From: Rikenellaceae bacterium
GTDB lineage: Bacteria > Bacteroidota > Bacteroidia > Bacteroidales > Rikenellaceae
Assembly: GCA_020859875.1 (NCBI GenBank)
Contig: JAJBVJ010000090.1
Location: forward strand, 1-7,550
Reading direction: 5' to 3'
Length of the DNA: 7,550 nucleotides
Each line of letters starts with the position of its first letter. The first letter of the stretch is position 1. The translations under genes were made by a program, and so were the position numbers. A model generated the notes under the pieces. The model saw only the letters and a program-made list of their open reading frames with translations, was not told the origin of the DNA and searched no databases. Positions 1-5,591 of the stretch are shown here, in pieces.

Positions 1-27
1 CGAAAAATCGAACTGCTCGAATTATGA
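1..27 (+). CDS. Possible C-terminal end of a convergent gene (partial)
   Basis: In frame 1 the window opens with eight codons reading RKIELLEL followed by TGA at 25-27. This is only 13 nt before a hairpin terminator that works in both directions. That is where a plus-strand gene facing nhaP2 would be expected to end. Eight codons cannot identify a product and the frame may be chance; the main support is the bidirectional terminator. Confidence 0.25.
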   Translation, partial: RKIELLEL

Positions 28-39
28 TACCCCCCCCCC

Positions 40-85
40 GCACAAAAAGAAGCGCTCCCCCCTCGGGGAGCGCTTCTTTTTGTGC
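40..85. terminator. Bidirectional intrinsic terminator
   Basis: Positions 40-60 and 65-85 are perfect reverse complements (21 bp) around the 4-nt loop CCTC at 61-64. The GC-rich core AGCGCTCCCC is flanked by A5 on the left and T5 on the right, so either strand yields a GC hairpin followed by a U-run. On the minus strand it begins 12 nt after the nhaP2 stop codon and should end that transcript. It could also end a plus-strand gene entering from the left. A run of ten C (30-39) abuts it. Confidence 0.93.
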
Positions 86-96
86 CCCGTTCCCGA

Positions 97-1590
97 TCAG
101 CTATTGGACGGCCCGACGGGATTGATAATTCCCAGCGAGCGGTATTCTTTCTGCAACTGTTCGTCGTTGTCGGAAATCACGAGGAGCTTGTCTCCCACGT
201 CGAGTTTTGTCGCCCCTTTCGGGACGAAGTAGGTCTCGCCGCGCTTGATCATTACAACCAGTGTATTGTCCGGAAGGGTTAGGTCGCGAAGGCGGTCGCC
301 GTTGGTCAATAAAACGGGTTGAACATCTATTTCTGAGAGTGCCGATTTCACCTTTTCCGGCAAGTCCATGCCGAAAGCCTCGGTCTTCTCTTCGGTGGCG
401 AGGCCCAGCAATTTGGCGACCCAGCTCACAGTGGTACCCTGGATCACGAGAGAGACTATTGTGATGAAAAATACCACGTTGAACATCATCCGGGCATGTG
501 GTATCCCGTTGAGAAGCGGATAAGTTGCGAATATTATGGGCACCGCCCCGCGAAGCCCGACCCAGGAAACATACGTGCGCCCTTTGAAGGTGAGCCCCCT
601 GAAGGGTGCCAGGCAGAGAAAAACCGTTACGGGACGGGCAAAAATTATCATAAAGACCCCTACCAGCAGCCCGAGGCCGGCTACCTTCCAGTCTATCAGC
701 TCGCTCGGGTTGACCAGAAGTCCGAGGGTTAGGAACATGACGATCTGGAACAACCATGCAAAGCCGTCGAAGAAGGTCATCATGCTCCGTTTGAAAACTA
801 TCTTATGGTTGCCCACCACCAGGCCCGCTATGTAAACGGCAAGGTAGCCGTTGCCCTTTATAAGGTCGGTGATCGAGAATATGAAAAAGGTAAATGCGAT
901 CAACAATATCCCGTACATGGAACGGTTGTCGATATTTATCTTGTTGATTATCCTGATAGCCAGATGGCCGAGCAGGAAGCCCGAGACCGCCCCGATGGAC
1001 ATCTGCATCAAAAACATCCATACAGCCCCCCATATGCTCACATCGCCCGTATTGATGACCTGGATCAACAGAATGGTGAGCATATATGCCATAGGGTCGT
1101 TGCTTCCGCTCTCGAGCTCCAGCAGCGGGCGCAGACGTTGCTTCAACCCCTGCCGTTTAGAACGGAGGATGGAAAAAACCGAAGCCGAATCGGTGGAGGA
1201 CATCACGGCCGCCAGCAGGAAGGATTCCATTAGCAGCAGCTCGTCGGTAATAAGATAGATGAAAAACCCTGTGATGCATGTGGTAAGGAGCACCCCGAGA
1301 GTGGCCAGGACAATACCTTGTCCGAGCACGGGCTTAATCTCCTGGTAGCTGGTGTCCATCCCGCCGGAGAAAAGGATTACGCTGAGTGCCATCATCCCGA
1401 TAAACTGGGCGAAGGCAGGGCTGTTGAATTGTATTCCGAGGCCGTCACTCCCGAAGATCATGCCCACACCGAGGAATAACAAAAGGGCGGGAATCCCGAA
1501 TCTGCTTCCGGCCTTACCCGCCAATATGCTCCCGAACAACAGGATCGAACCGATCAGTAATATGTTGCCCGTATCGAGACTTATTCCCAT
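97..1590 (-). CDS. nhaP2: K+/H+ antiporter, CPA1 family, NhaP2/CvrA type
   Basis: Inner-membrane monovalent cation/proton antiporter that exports K+ (or Na+) in exchange for H+, for ion and pH homeostasis. The 497-residue product has about 12-13 hydrophobic segments over residues 8-395. Visible family motifs are SSTDSASVF (131-139), the ion-binding pair N164-D165 in ELESGSNDPMAYM, and WVGLRGAVPI (343-352) with conserved R347. An Asn-Asp rather than Asp-Asp pair is typical of electroneutral CPA1 exchangers. Residues about 405-485 form a soluble TrkA-C/RCK-C-like domain (IDVQPVLLTNGDRLRDLTLP, then LDVGDKLLVISD), as in NhaP2 proteins, likely a ligand or redox sensor. The full length and the ATG at 1590, just before the first membrane helix, support this start; no strong Shine-Dalgarno precedes it. 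It has its own promoter-like box and a terminator after the stop, so it is probably monocistronic. The ion preference cannot be read from sequence. Confidence 0.93.
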   Translation of the reverse strand: MGISLDTGNILLIGSILLFGSILAGKAGSRFGIPALLLFLGVGMIFGSDGLGIQFNSPAFAQFIGMMALSVILFSGGMDTSYQEIKPVLGQGIVLATLGVLLTTCITGFFIYLITDELLLMESFLLAAVMSSTDSASVFSILRSKRQGLKQRLRPLLELESGSNDPMAYMLTILLIQVINTGDVSIWGAVWMFLMQMSIGAVSGFLLGHLAIRIINKINIDNRSMYGILLIAFTFFIFSITDLIKGNGYLAVYIAGLVVGNHKIVFKRSMMTFFDGFAWLFQIVMFLTLGLLVNPSELIDWKVAGLGLLVGVFMIIFARPVTVFLCLAPFRGLTFKGRTYVSWVGLRGAVPIIFATYPLLNGIPHARMMFNVVFFITIVSLVIQGTTVSWVAKLLGLATEEKTEAFGMDLPEKVKSALSEIDVQPVLLTNGDRLRDLTLPDNTLVVMIKRGETYFVPKGATKLDVGDKLLVISDNDEQLQKEYRSLGIINPVGPSNS

Positions 1591-1626
1591 ATATCGTTTT
1601 TAATCTTTACGAGGGTTGTAAACGTG

Positions 1627-1658
1627 CAAATATAACAAATTACGGTTTTATAGACGAA
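1627..1658 (-). promoter_or_regulatory. Putative Bacteroidetes-type promoter of nhaP2
   Basis: On the minus strand TATATTTG (1634 to 1627) matches the -7 consensus TAnnTTTG. A weak -33 element, TTCG (1658 to 1655), lies 20 nt upstream, the normal spacing. Transcription would start near 1621, giving a leader of about 30 nt before the ATG at 1590. The rest of the 138-nt gap shows no clear U-tailed terminator for the upstream minus-strand gene, so some read-through is possible. Confidence 0.6.
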
Positions 1659-1728
1659 CGGGCCGCTGTCCTATTTTACCCGAAAGTTAGAAAACGGACG
1701 GAATCTGCCATAAGTCCATCGGGACGGA

Positions 1729-2532
1729 CTATTGGGGTATAAAGGTGTAGGTGATCGTTCCGCGGTGGCGCGAGGGTGCCGATGTGTCGAGGTTGAAGCG
1801 GGATCCCCGCGCGGCTGCGATAGCAGTGCTCTGCATACACTCGTCGGTTATGGAAAGCCCCCGGTCGACCGAGGCGGAGGTAACTTTCCCGTTCACGTCG
1901 AGCGTTACGTTGACCACGACCTGCCCTCCCCTTTCACAACGGTATGCCGGGATCACCAGATCCAGGTCGTATCTCACCGGGTCGGTGAAATAATAGGAGA
2001 CGGTGACCGTACCCATCTGGCGGGTGGTGGTTCGCTCGGTACCGTCCCGGGTGCCCCGCCGGGCGGATTCGATTATTTCTCGCTCCAGCCTCAAGCCCTC
2101 CTCGTAAGCTTCGCGGTTGGCCCGCAGGCGGTCGTCGAGCGTCCCGGCACTTTCATAGATTTCGGAGGCGTTGGAGCCGCGGTCGTCCCGAAGCCGGGCA
2201 TCGAGTTCCATAGCTTCATTGGATGTGAGGTTGCGTACGGCGGAGAAATCTTCGATAGACTGCATCTGCCTCTCGGGTTCCGCTTCGGGGTGCCGGGGTA
2301 GTTCGTCGGGAAAATCTACGAGGATCATCGCCTCGGAAGTATCTTTGCCAAGGTCTATTTTCCACCAGAGGAAGCCGATTGCGAAAAGGAGATATACGAT
2401 TACGGTAATGCAGATACCCGCCCGGTGGTCGTAACTCCAGGCCCCGGGGTCGCCCGGCCTTTTTTCGAACGGGAGCCGGATACGCCCCGGGCGCTGTTTG
2501 TCTTTGGGGCCGCTGGCCGGATGGTTCTGCAT
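1729..2532 (-). CDS. Membrane-anchored TonB C-terminal-domain protein
   Basis: A 267-residue protein with a basic, proline-containing cytoplasmic N-terminus (1-36), one membrane segment (about 37-56, ending in LLFAIGFLWW) and a periplasmic remainder. Residues about 75-165 are highly charged and probably helical. Residues about 200-267 resemble the TonB C-terminal domain: GGQVVVNVTLDVNGKVTSA, then a helix with ITDECMQSTAIAAARG, and the terminal strand GTITYTFIPQ. TonB proteins pass energy from ExbB/ExbD to outer-membrane receptors. Here the linker is charged rather than Pro/Lys-rich, and no exbB, exbD or receptor gene is nearby, so a structural or partner-binding role is equally possible. C199 and C232 lie in the periplasmic domain and could form a disulfide (inference). 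The ATG at 2532 gives the usual short cytoplasmic tail before the anchor and lies 20 nt below a -7-like box. The topology and domain call are fairly secure; the exact function is unknown. Confidence 0.82.
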   Translation of the reverse strand: MQNHPASGPKDKQRPGRIRLPFEKRPGDPGAWSYDHRAGICITVIVYLLFAIGFLWWKIDLGKDTSEAMILVDFPDELPRHPEAEPERQMQSIEDFSAVRNLTSNEAMELDARLRDDRGSNASEIYESAGTLDDRLRANREAYEEGLRLEREIIESARRGTRDGTERTTTRQMGTVTVSYYFTDPVRYDLDLVIPAYRCERGGQVVVNVTLDVNGKVTSASVDRGLSITDECMQSTAIAAARGSRFNLDTSAPSRHRGTITYTFIPQ

Positions 2533-2552
2533 AAATTGATGTAAACTCGAAA

Positions 2553-2560
2553 CAAAAGTA
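2553..2560 (-). promoter_or_regulatory. Putative -7 box for the TonB-domain gene
   Basis: TACTTTTG on the minus strand (2560 to 2553) matches TAnnTTTG and lies about 20 nt upstream of the ATG at 2532. No good TTTG is found at the -33 position. That position would fall at about 2581-2584, inside the divergent -7 box for lpxC. Confidence 0.42.
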
Positions 2561-2582
2561 CTATTTCTTTATAAAAATTTAA

Positions 2583-2590
2583 TACCTTTG
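2583..2590 (+). promoter_or_regulatory. Putative -7 box for lpxC/fabZ-lpxA
   Basis: TACCTTTG matches TAnnTTTG. Transcription would begin near 2595-2597, leaving a leader of about 105 nt before the lpxC ATG. No TTTG occurs 19-21 nt upstream; that position overlaps the divergent minus-strand box. No better match occurs between here and 2702. Confidence 0.45.
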
Positions 2591-2668
2591 TGGGCAAATT
2601 ATGCGGATTTTGTTAACGTTTAATGCGTTACGGCTCAGCTACAAACAAATCCGCACTGACCCGCCCAC
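2590..2668 (+). repeat. Long imperfect inverted repeat in the lpxC leader
   Basis: The inner arms are TGCGGATTTTGTT (2602-2614) and AACAAATCCGCA (2644-2655), pairing over 12 bp with one bulged T. The outer arms are GTGGGC (2590-2595) and GCCCAC (2663-2668), 6 bp and perfect. They are separated from the inner arms by small unpaired stretches (2596-2601 and 2656-2662). Within the loop, AACG (2615-2618) can pair with CGTT (2626-2629). No T-run follows, so it is not an intrinsic terminator. It could fold in the 5' UTR or act as a DNA operator. Its function is unknown. Confidence 0.6.
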
Positions 2669-2701
2669 ATTCGGCTTAACATTAAATCAATATAGGAGAA
2701 C

Positions 2702-4099
2702 ATGTCCTGTAAACAAAATACAATAAGTTCACCGATAACCTTTAAGGGAAAAGGCCTGCATACGGGGCTGAATGTCACGATGACCGTCAATCCGGCGGAC
2801 GAAAATACCGGCATCCGTTTCCGGCGTACAGACCTCGAAGGCCGGCCGGAGATTCTCGCCCTTTCCGATTACGTTACCGACACTTCGAGAGGAACCACAA
2901 TAGAAAAAGAGGGTGCCCGGGTAAGCACCATCGAACATATAATGGCCGCTCTTTATACCAGCGGGATCGACAATGCCATAATTGATATCGATGCCCCGGA
3001 AACCCCCATCCTCGACGGTTCCGCAAGGGAATATGTAATGCAGATAGCCCGGGCGGGACTGACCGAACAGCAGGCCGAAAGGCAATATTACACGGTGAGG
3101 GAAAAAATTTCCTATACTGTTCCGGAAAAGAATATAAAAATCGAGATATTCCCGGACGACGAGTTCAGCGTCAGCGTCCATATAGATTACAGCTCAAAGG
3201 TGCTGGGCAACCAGTATGCGACCTTCGAGCCCGGAGAGGATTTTGCGAACAAAATTGCTCCCTGCCGAACATTCGTTTTCCTGCACGAACTCGAGCCGCT
3301 CCTCAATCTTAACCTCATTAAGGGTGGCGATCTGGACAATGCCATCGTCGTGGTCGAGAACCCGATGACCGAACAAGAGGTCGACAGGCTGAAAAAACTC
3401 TTCGATAAGGATGACATAAAGGTATCGAAGGGCTACCTCAATAATCTCGAACTGCGCTACCAGAACGAGCCGGCGCGCCATAAACTGCTCGACCTGCTCG
3501 GCGATTTCGCCCTGTTGGGAATGAGGATAAAAGGAAGGGTGTTTGCAACCCGTCCCGGACACGCCGCCAACACTGCCGTTATCAAGCAGATCAAAAAGGA
3601 AATTAGAAAGAGTGCGAACGCCCCCAAATATAGCTACGACCCGAATGCCCAAATGGTATACGACATTAACGGCATCCGCAGTGTATTGCCGCACCGTCCG
3701 CCATTCCTCTTGGTAGACAGGATATTCCATATAGATCGGGATAGTGTTGCCGGGATCAAGAACGTGACGATGAACGAACCGTTTTTTGTCGGCCATTTCC
3801 CGGACGAACCGGTTATGCCCGGGGTGCTGATAATAGAGGCTATGGCCCAGTGCGGCGGCATATTGGCCCTTCATAATGTGGAAGATCCGGAGAATTACTC
3901 CACCTACTTTATGAAGATCGACGGTGTCAAATTCAAACAGAAAGTGGTTCCGGGAGATACGCTCCAGTTCGAGCTCCGGCTTACGGAACCCATCCGCCGC
4001 GGCATCGTACAAATGGAGGCAAAGGCCTTCGTCGGCGGACAGCTTGCCACCGAGGCGCAGTTGATGGCCCAGGTGATCAGGAACAAGGTAAACGAGTAG
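2702..4099 (+). CDS. lpxC/fabZ: LpxC-FabZ fusion: UDP-acyl-GlcNAc deacetylase / 3-hydroxyacyl-ACP dehydratase
   Basis: Bifunctional cytoplasmic enzyme of 465 residues. Residues about 5-300 are LpxC, the zinc deacetylase of the committed lipid A step. It shows STIEHIMAAL (75-84) with catalytic E78 and zinc ligand H79, PILDGSA (102-108), CRTFVF (188-193), and RHKLLDLLGD (259-268) with zinc ligands H260 and D264. RPGHAAN (284-290) carries the conserved general-acid-type H287. After a linker (about 300-318), residues 319-462 are FabZ of the type II fatty acid pathway: LPHRPPFLLVDR (329-340), GHFPDEPVMPG (364-374) with active-site H365, and E379 in IIEAMAQCGG. All key residues of both domains are present, so both should be active. 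The fusion is characteristic of Bacteroidetes. The start is supported by AGGAG at 2694-2698, only 3 nt from the ATG, and by the normal LpxC N-terminus. lpxA follows after 17 nt, almost certainly in the same transcript. Confidence 0.97.
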   Translation: MSCKQNTISSPITFKGKGLHTGLNVTMTVNPADENTGIRFRRTDLEGRPEILALSDYVTDTSRGTTIEKEGARVSTIEHIMAALYTSGIDNAIIDIDAPETPILDGSAREYVMQIARAGLTEQQAERQYYTVREKISYTVPEKNIKIEIFPDDEFSVSVHIDYSSKVLGNQYATFEPGEDFANKIAPCRTFVFLHELEPLLNLNLIKGGDLDNAIVVVENPMTEQEVDRLKKLFDKDDIKVSKGYLNNLELRYQNEPARHKLLDLLGDFALLGMRIKGRVFATRPGHAANTAVIKQIKKEIRKSANAPKYSYDPNAQMVYDINGIRSVLPHRPPFLLVDRIFHIDRDSVAGIKNVTMNEPFFVGHFPDEPVMPGVLIIEAMAQCGGILALHNVEDPENYSTYFMKIDGVKFKQKVVPGDTLQFELRLTEPIRRGIVQMEAKAFVGGQLATEAQLMAQVIRNKVNE

Positions 4100-4116
4100 C
4101 CAATTAAACTAACAAT

Positions 4117-4920
4117 ATGATAAGTCCGCTTGCCCATGTGCACCCCGATGCTAAATTCGGCAGCAACGTCACCGTCGAGCCCTTCGCCTATATTGCGGGC
4201 GATGTGACCATCGGGGACGATTGCTGGATAGGCCCGGGAGCCGTGATCTACGACGGAGCCCGAATCGGAAAGAACTGTAAAATACATTCTGCGGCCGTGA
4301 TCGCCGGTCTTCCGCAGGATCTCAAATTCCGCGGCGAATATACCACTGTCGAGATCGGGGACAACAACACTATCCGCGAATGCGCCACTATCAACCGCGG
4401 TACCGCCGCCAAGGGTAAAACCGTGGTGGGAAACAATAACCTCATCATGGCTTACGTTCATATAGGGCACGACTGCCAGGTGGGCAATAACGTAGTCCTG
4501 GTTAACAGGGTCTCTCTCGGCGGGGAAGTGGAAGTGGGCGACTGGGCCATTATCGGCGGCCACTCCGCAATTCACCAGTTCTGCCGGATAGGGACCCATT
4601 CCATGCTGAGCGGAGGTTCGCTGGTAAACAAAGACGTGCCCCCGTTCGTAAAGGGAGCCCACTATCCCGTCTCGTTCGTTGGAGCCAATTTCATCGGGCT
4701 GCGCCGCAGGGGCTTCACCTCGGAGCAGGTAGGCCACATACAGGAAATGTTCCGCATCCTGTTCCAGATGGGCTACGGCTACGGAAAGGCCTGCGATTTG
4801 ATAGAGGCCGAGATTCCCCGCAGTGAAGAACGCGACACCATCATAGGGTTTATCCGCTCTTCGAAAGGGGGGGTTATAAAACCCTTCAATCCCACAAAGG
4901 AGGGCGATGAAGTAGAGTAA
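4117..4920 (+). CDS. lpxA: Acyl-ACP:UDP-N-acetylglucosamine O-acyltransferase LpxA
   Basis: Transfers a 3-hydroxyacyl chain from ACP to the 3-OH of UDP-GlcNAc, the first step of lipid A synthesis. Its product is the substrate of the LpxC half encoded just upstream. The 267 residues match the family length. Residues about 1-185 are imperfect hexapeptide repeats typical of a left-handed beta-helix, for example VTIGDDCWIGPGAVI (30-44) and EVEVGDWAIIGGHSAI (137-152). In YVHIGHDCQVGN (113-124), H118 aligns with the catalytic His of the E. coli enzyme (H125) and H115 with its H122. The C-terminal helical region opens with the family motif NFIGLRRRGF (191-200). Active enzymes are trimers. No Shine-Dalgarno is obvious before the ATG, as is common in this phylum. 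Acyl-chain length preference cannot be deduced here. lpxD, often near these genes in Bacteroidetes, is not in the window. Confidence 0.97.
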   Translation: MISPLAHVHPDAKFGSNVTVEPFAYIAGDVTIGDDCWIGPGAVIYDGARIGKNCKIHSAAVIAGLPQDLKFRGEYTTVEIGDNNTIRECATINRGTAAKGKTVVGNNNLIMAYVHIGHDCQVGNNVVLVNRVSLGGEVEVGDWAIIGGHSAIHQFCRIGTHSMLSGGSLVNKDVPPFVKGAHYPVSFVGANFIGLRRRGFTSEQVGHIQEMFRILFQMGYGYGKACDLIEAEIPRSEERDTIIGFIRSSKGGVIKPFNPTKEGDEVE

Positions 4921-4931
4921 AGAGAAGAAAT

Positions 4932-4963
4932 CTCCGGGAATTTTTGCACCCGGCGAGTTTTTT
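4932..4963 (+). terminator. Intrinsic terminator after lpxA
   Basis: CCGGG (4934-4938) pairs with CCCGG (4949-4953). The stem can extend through CT (4932-4933) with AG (4956-4957) across a 2-nt bulge. The loop is AATTTTTGCA (4939-4948), and six T follow at 4958-4963. It begins 11 nt after the lpxA stop codon. The stem is modest, so read-through into rimP is possible. The loop carries the -33 box of the next promoter. Confidence 0.7.
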
Positions 4964-4974
4964 AATTATATTTG
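4943..4974 (+). promoter_or_regulatory. Bacteroidetes-type promoter of the rimP-nusA-infB operon
   Basis: TTTG (4943-4946), a 20-nt spacer and TATATTTG (4967-4974) match the Bacteroidetes sigma-ABfr consensus at both elements and in spacing. Transcription should start near 4979-4981, giving a leader of about 117 nt before rimP. This is the best promoter in the window. Confidence 0.8.
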
Positions 4975-4991
4975 CACTGCAATCGAGGGAG

Positions 4992-5016
4992 ATAGGGGAC
5001 GTGAGTCCCCTATTTT
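4992..5016 (+). promoter_or_regulatory. rimP leader hairpin, possible attenuator
   Basis: ATAGGGGAC (4992-5000) and GTCCCCTAT (5005-5013) form a perfect 9-bp stem closed by the GNRA tetraloop GTGA, with T4 at 5013-5016. It lies about 12 nt after the predicted transcription start. Stem plus U-run resembles a weak intrinsic terminator, so transcription of the operon could be attenuated here. A RimP-leader attenuator is a recognised RNA family in Gammaproteobacteria; equivalence here is inference. The rest of the leader (5038-5086) can form two more weak hairpins. Confidence 0.6.
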
Positions 5017-5096
5017 CATGGCAAAGCGCAAGATGAGCCGCCACAGGTATGGGGTGGACCACGGCGGTTTGTGCCGGTGCGGACAAAAGCTGAAGG

Positions 5097-5561
5097 ATGA
5101 TTACAGAGGACAAAATAGGGTCGATGGTAGGGGAACTGCTCCCCGAGGGTATGTTCGTGGTTGATATTAAAGTATCGCCGGCCAACGAAATAGACATTAC
5201 CGTGGACAGCGATACTTCGGTGGGAATAGACGACTGCGCCGCCCTGAGCCGTGCGCTCGACGCCCGGATCGAACAGATCACGGACGATTTCGCACTTACG
5301 GTCGGCTCGGCCGGTATAGGACAGCCTCTCAAAGTGTTCCGCCAGTATGGTAAACTTATCGGTAAACCCGTAGAGGTAGTTTTGAAAAGCGGGGTTAAAA
5401 TCATAGCAGAGCTTCGGGATGCATCGCCCGGGATGATAACTCTCGCATACGTGGAAAAGTTTGCTGTCGAAGGAAAAAAGAAAAAACAGACGCGGGAGGT
5501 TGTCAGGCAATACCCGCTCGACCAAGTGAAATCCACAGCGGAACACCTCGACTATAAATAA
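5097..5561 (+). CDS. rimP: Ribosome maturation factor RimP
   Basis: Cytoplasmic factor for 30S subunit assembly. The 154-residue product has the two-domain RimP layout. An N-terminal alpha/beta domain (about 1-84) shows GIDDCAALSR (43-52) and LTVGSAGIGQPLKVFRQY (67-84), the counterpart of the family signature around SSPGLDRPL. A C-terminal SH3-like barrel (about 86-154) includes a lysine-rich stretch KKKK (127-130), also seen in Bacteroidetes homologues. The ATG at 5097 gives the usual N-terminus. GAAGG directly touches the start codon, too close to be a good Shine-Dalgarno. First gene of the rimP-nusA-infB operon: nusA begins 30 nt after the stop with no terminator between. Its own promoter and structured leader lie upstream. 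Confidence 0.95.
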   Translation: MITEDKIGSMVGELLPEGMFVVDIKVSPANEIDITVDSDTSVGIDDCAALSRALDARIEQITDDFALTVGSAGIGQPLKVFRQYGKLIGKPVEVVLKSGVKIIAELRDASPGMITLAYVEKFAVEGKKKKQTREVVRQYPLDQVKSTAEHLDYK

Positions 5562-5591
5562 GGAAATAAATAAAGCCATATAAACCGAACC

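Noticed and set aside
101..757. Minus-strand frame of 218 codons inside nhaP2
   Set aside because: It overlaps the antiporter on the same strand in another frame, with Arg/Pro/Gly-rich composition typical of an out-of-frame reading.
1713..1730. Small hairpin AGTCC/GGACT at the end of the TonB-domain gene as its terminator
   Set aside because: Only 5 bp, it overlaps the stop codon and has no T-run on the minus strand, so it does not qualify as an intrinsic terminator.
1732..2301. Open frame of 189 codons on the plus strand opposite the TonB-domain gene
   Set aside because: No family resemblance. The minus-strand frame has a clear membrane anchor and TonB-C domain, so this one is a shadow.
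3194..4737. Long open reading frames antisense to lpxC/fabZ and lpxA (3194-4012 and 3904-4737, minus strand)
   Set aside because: They lie opposite strongly conserved enzymes, show no recognisable domain, and are shadows created by codon bias in the real frame.
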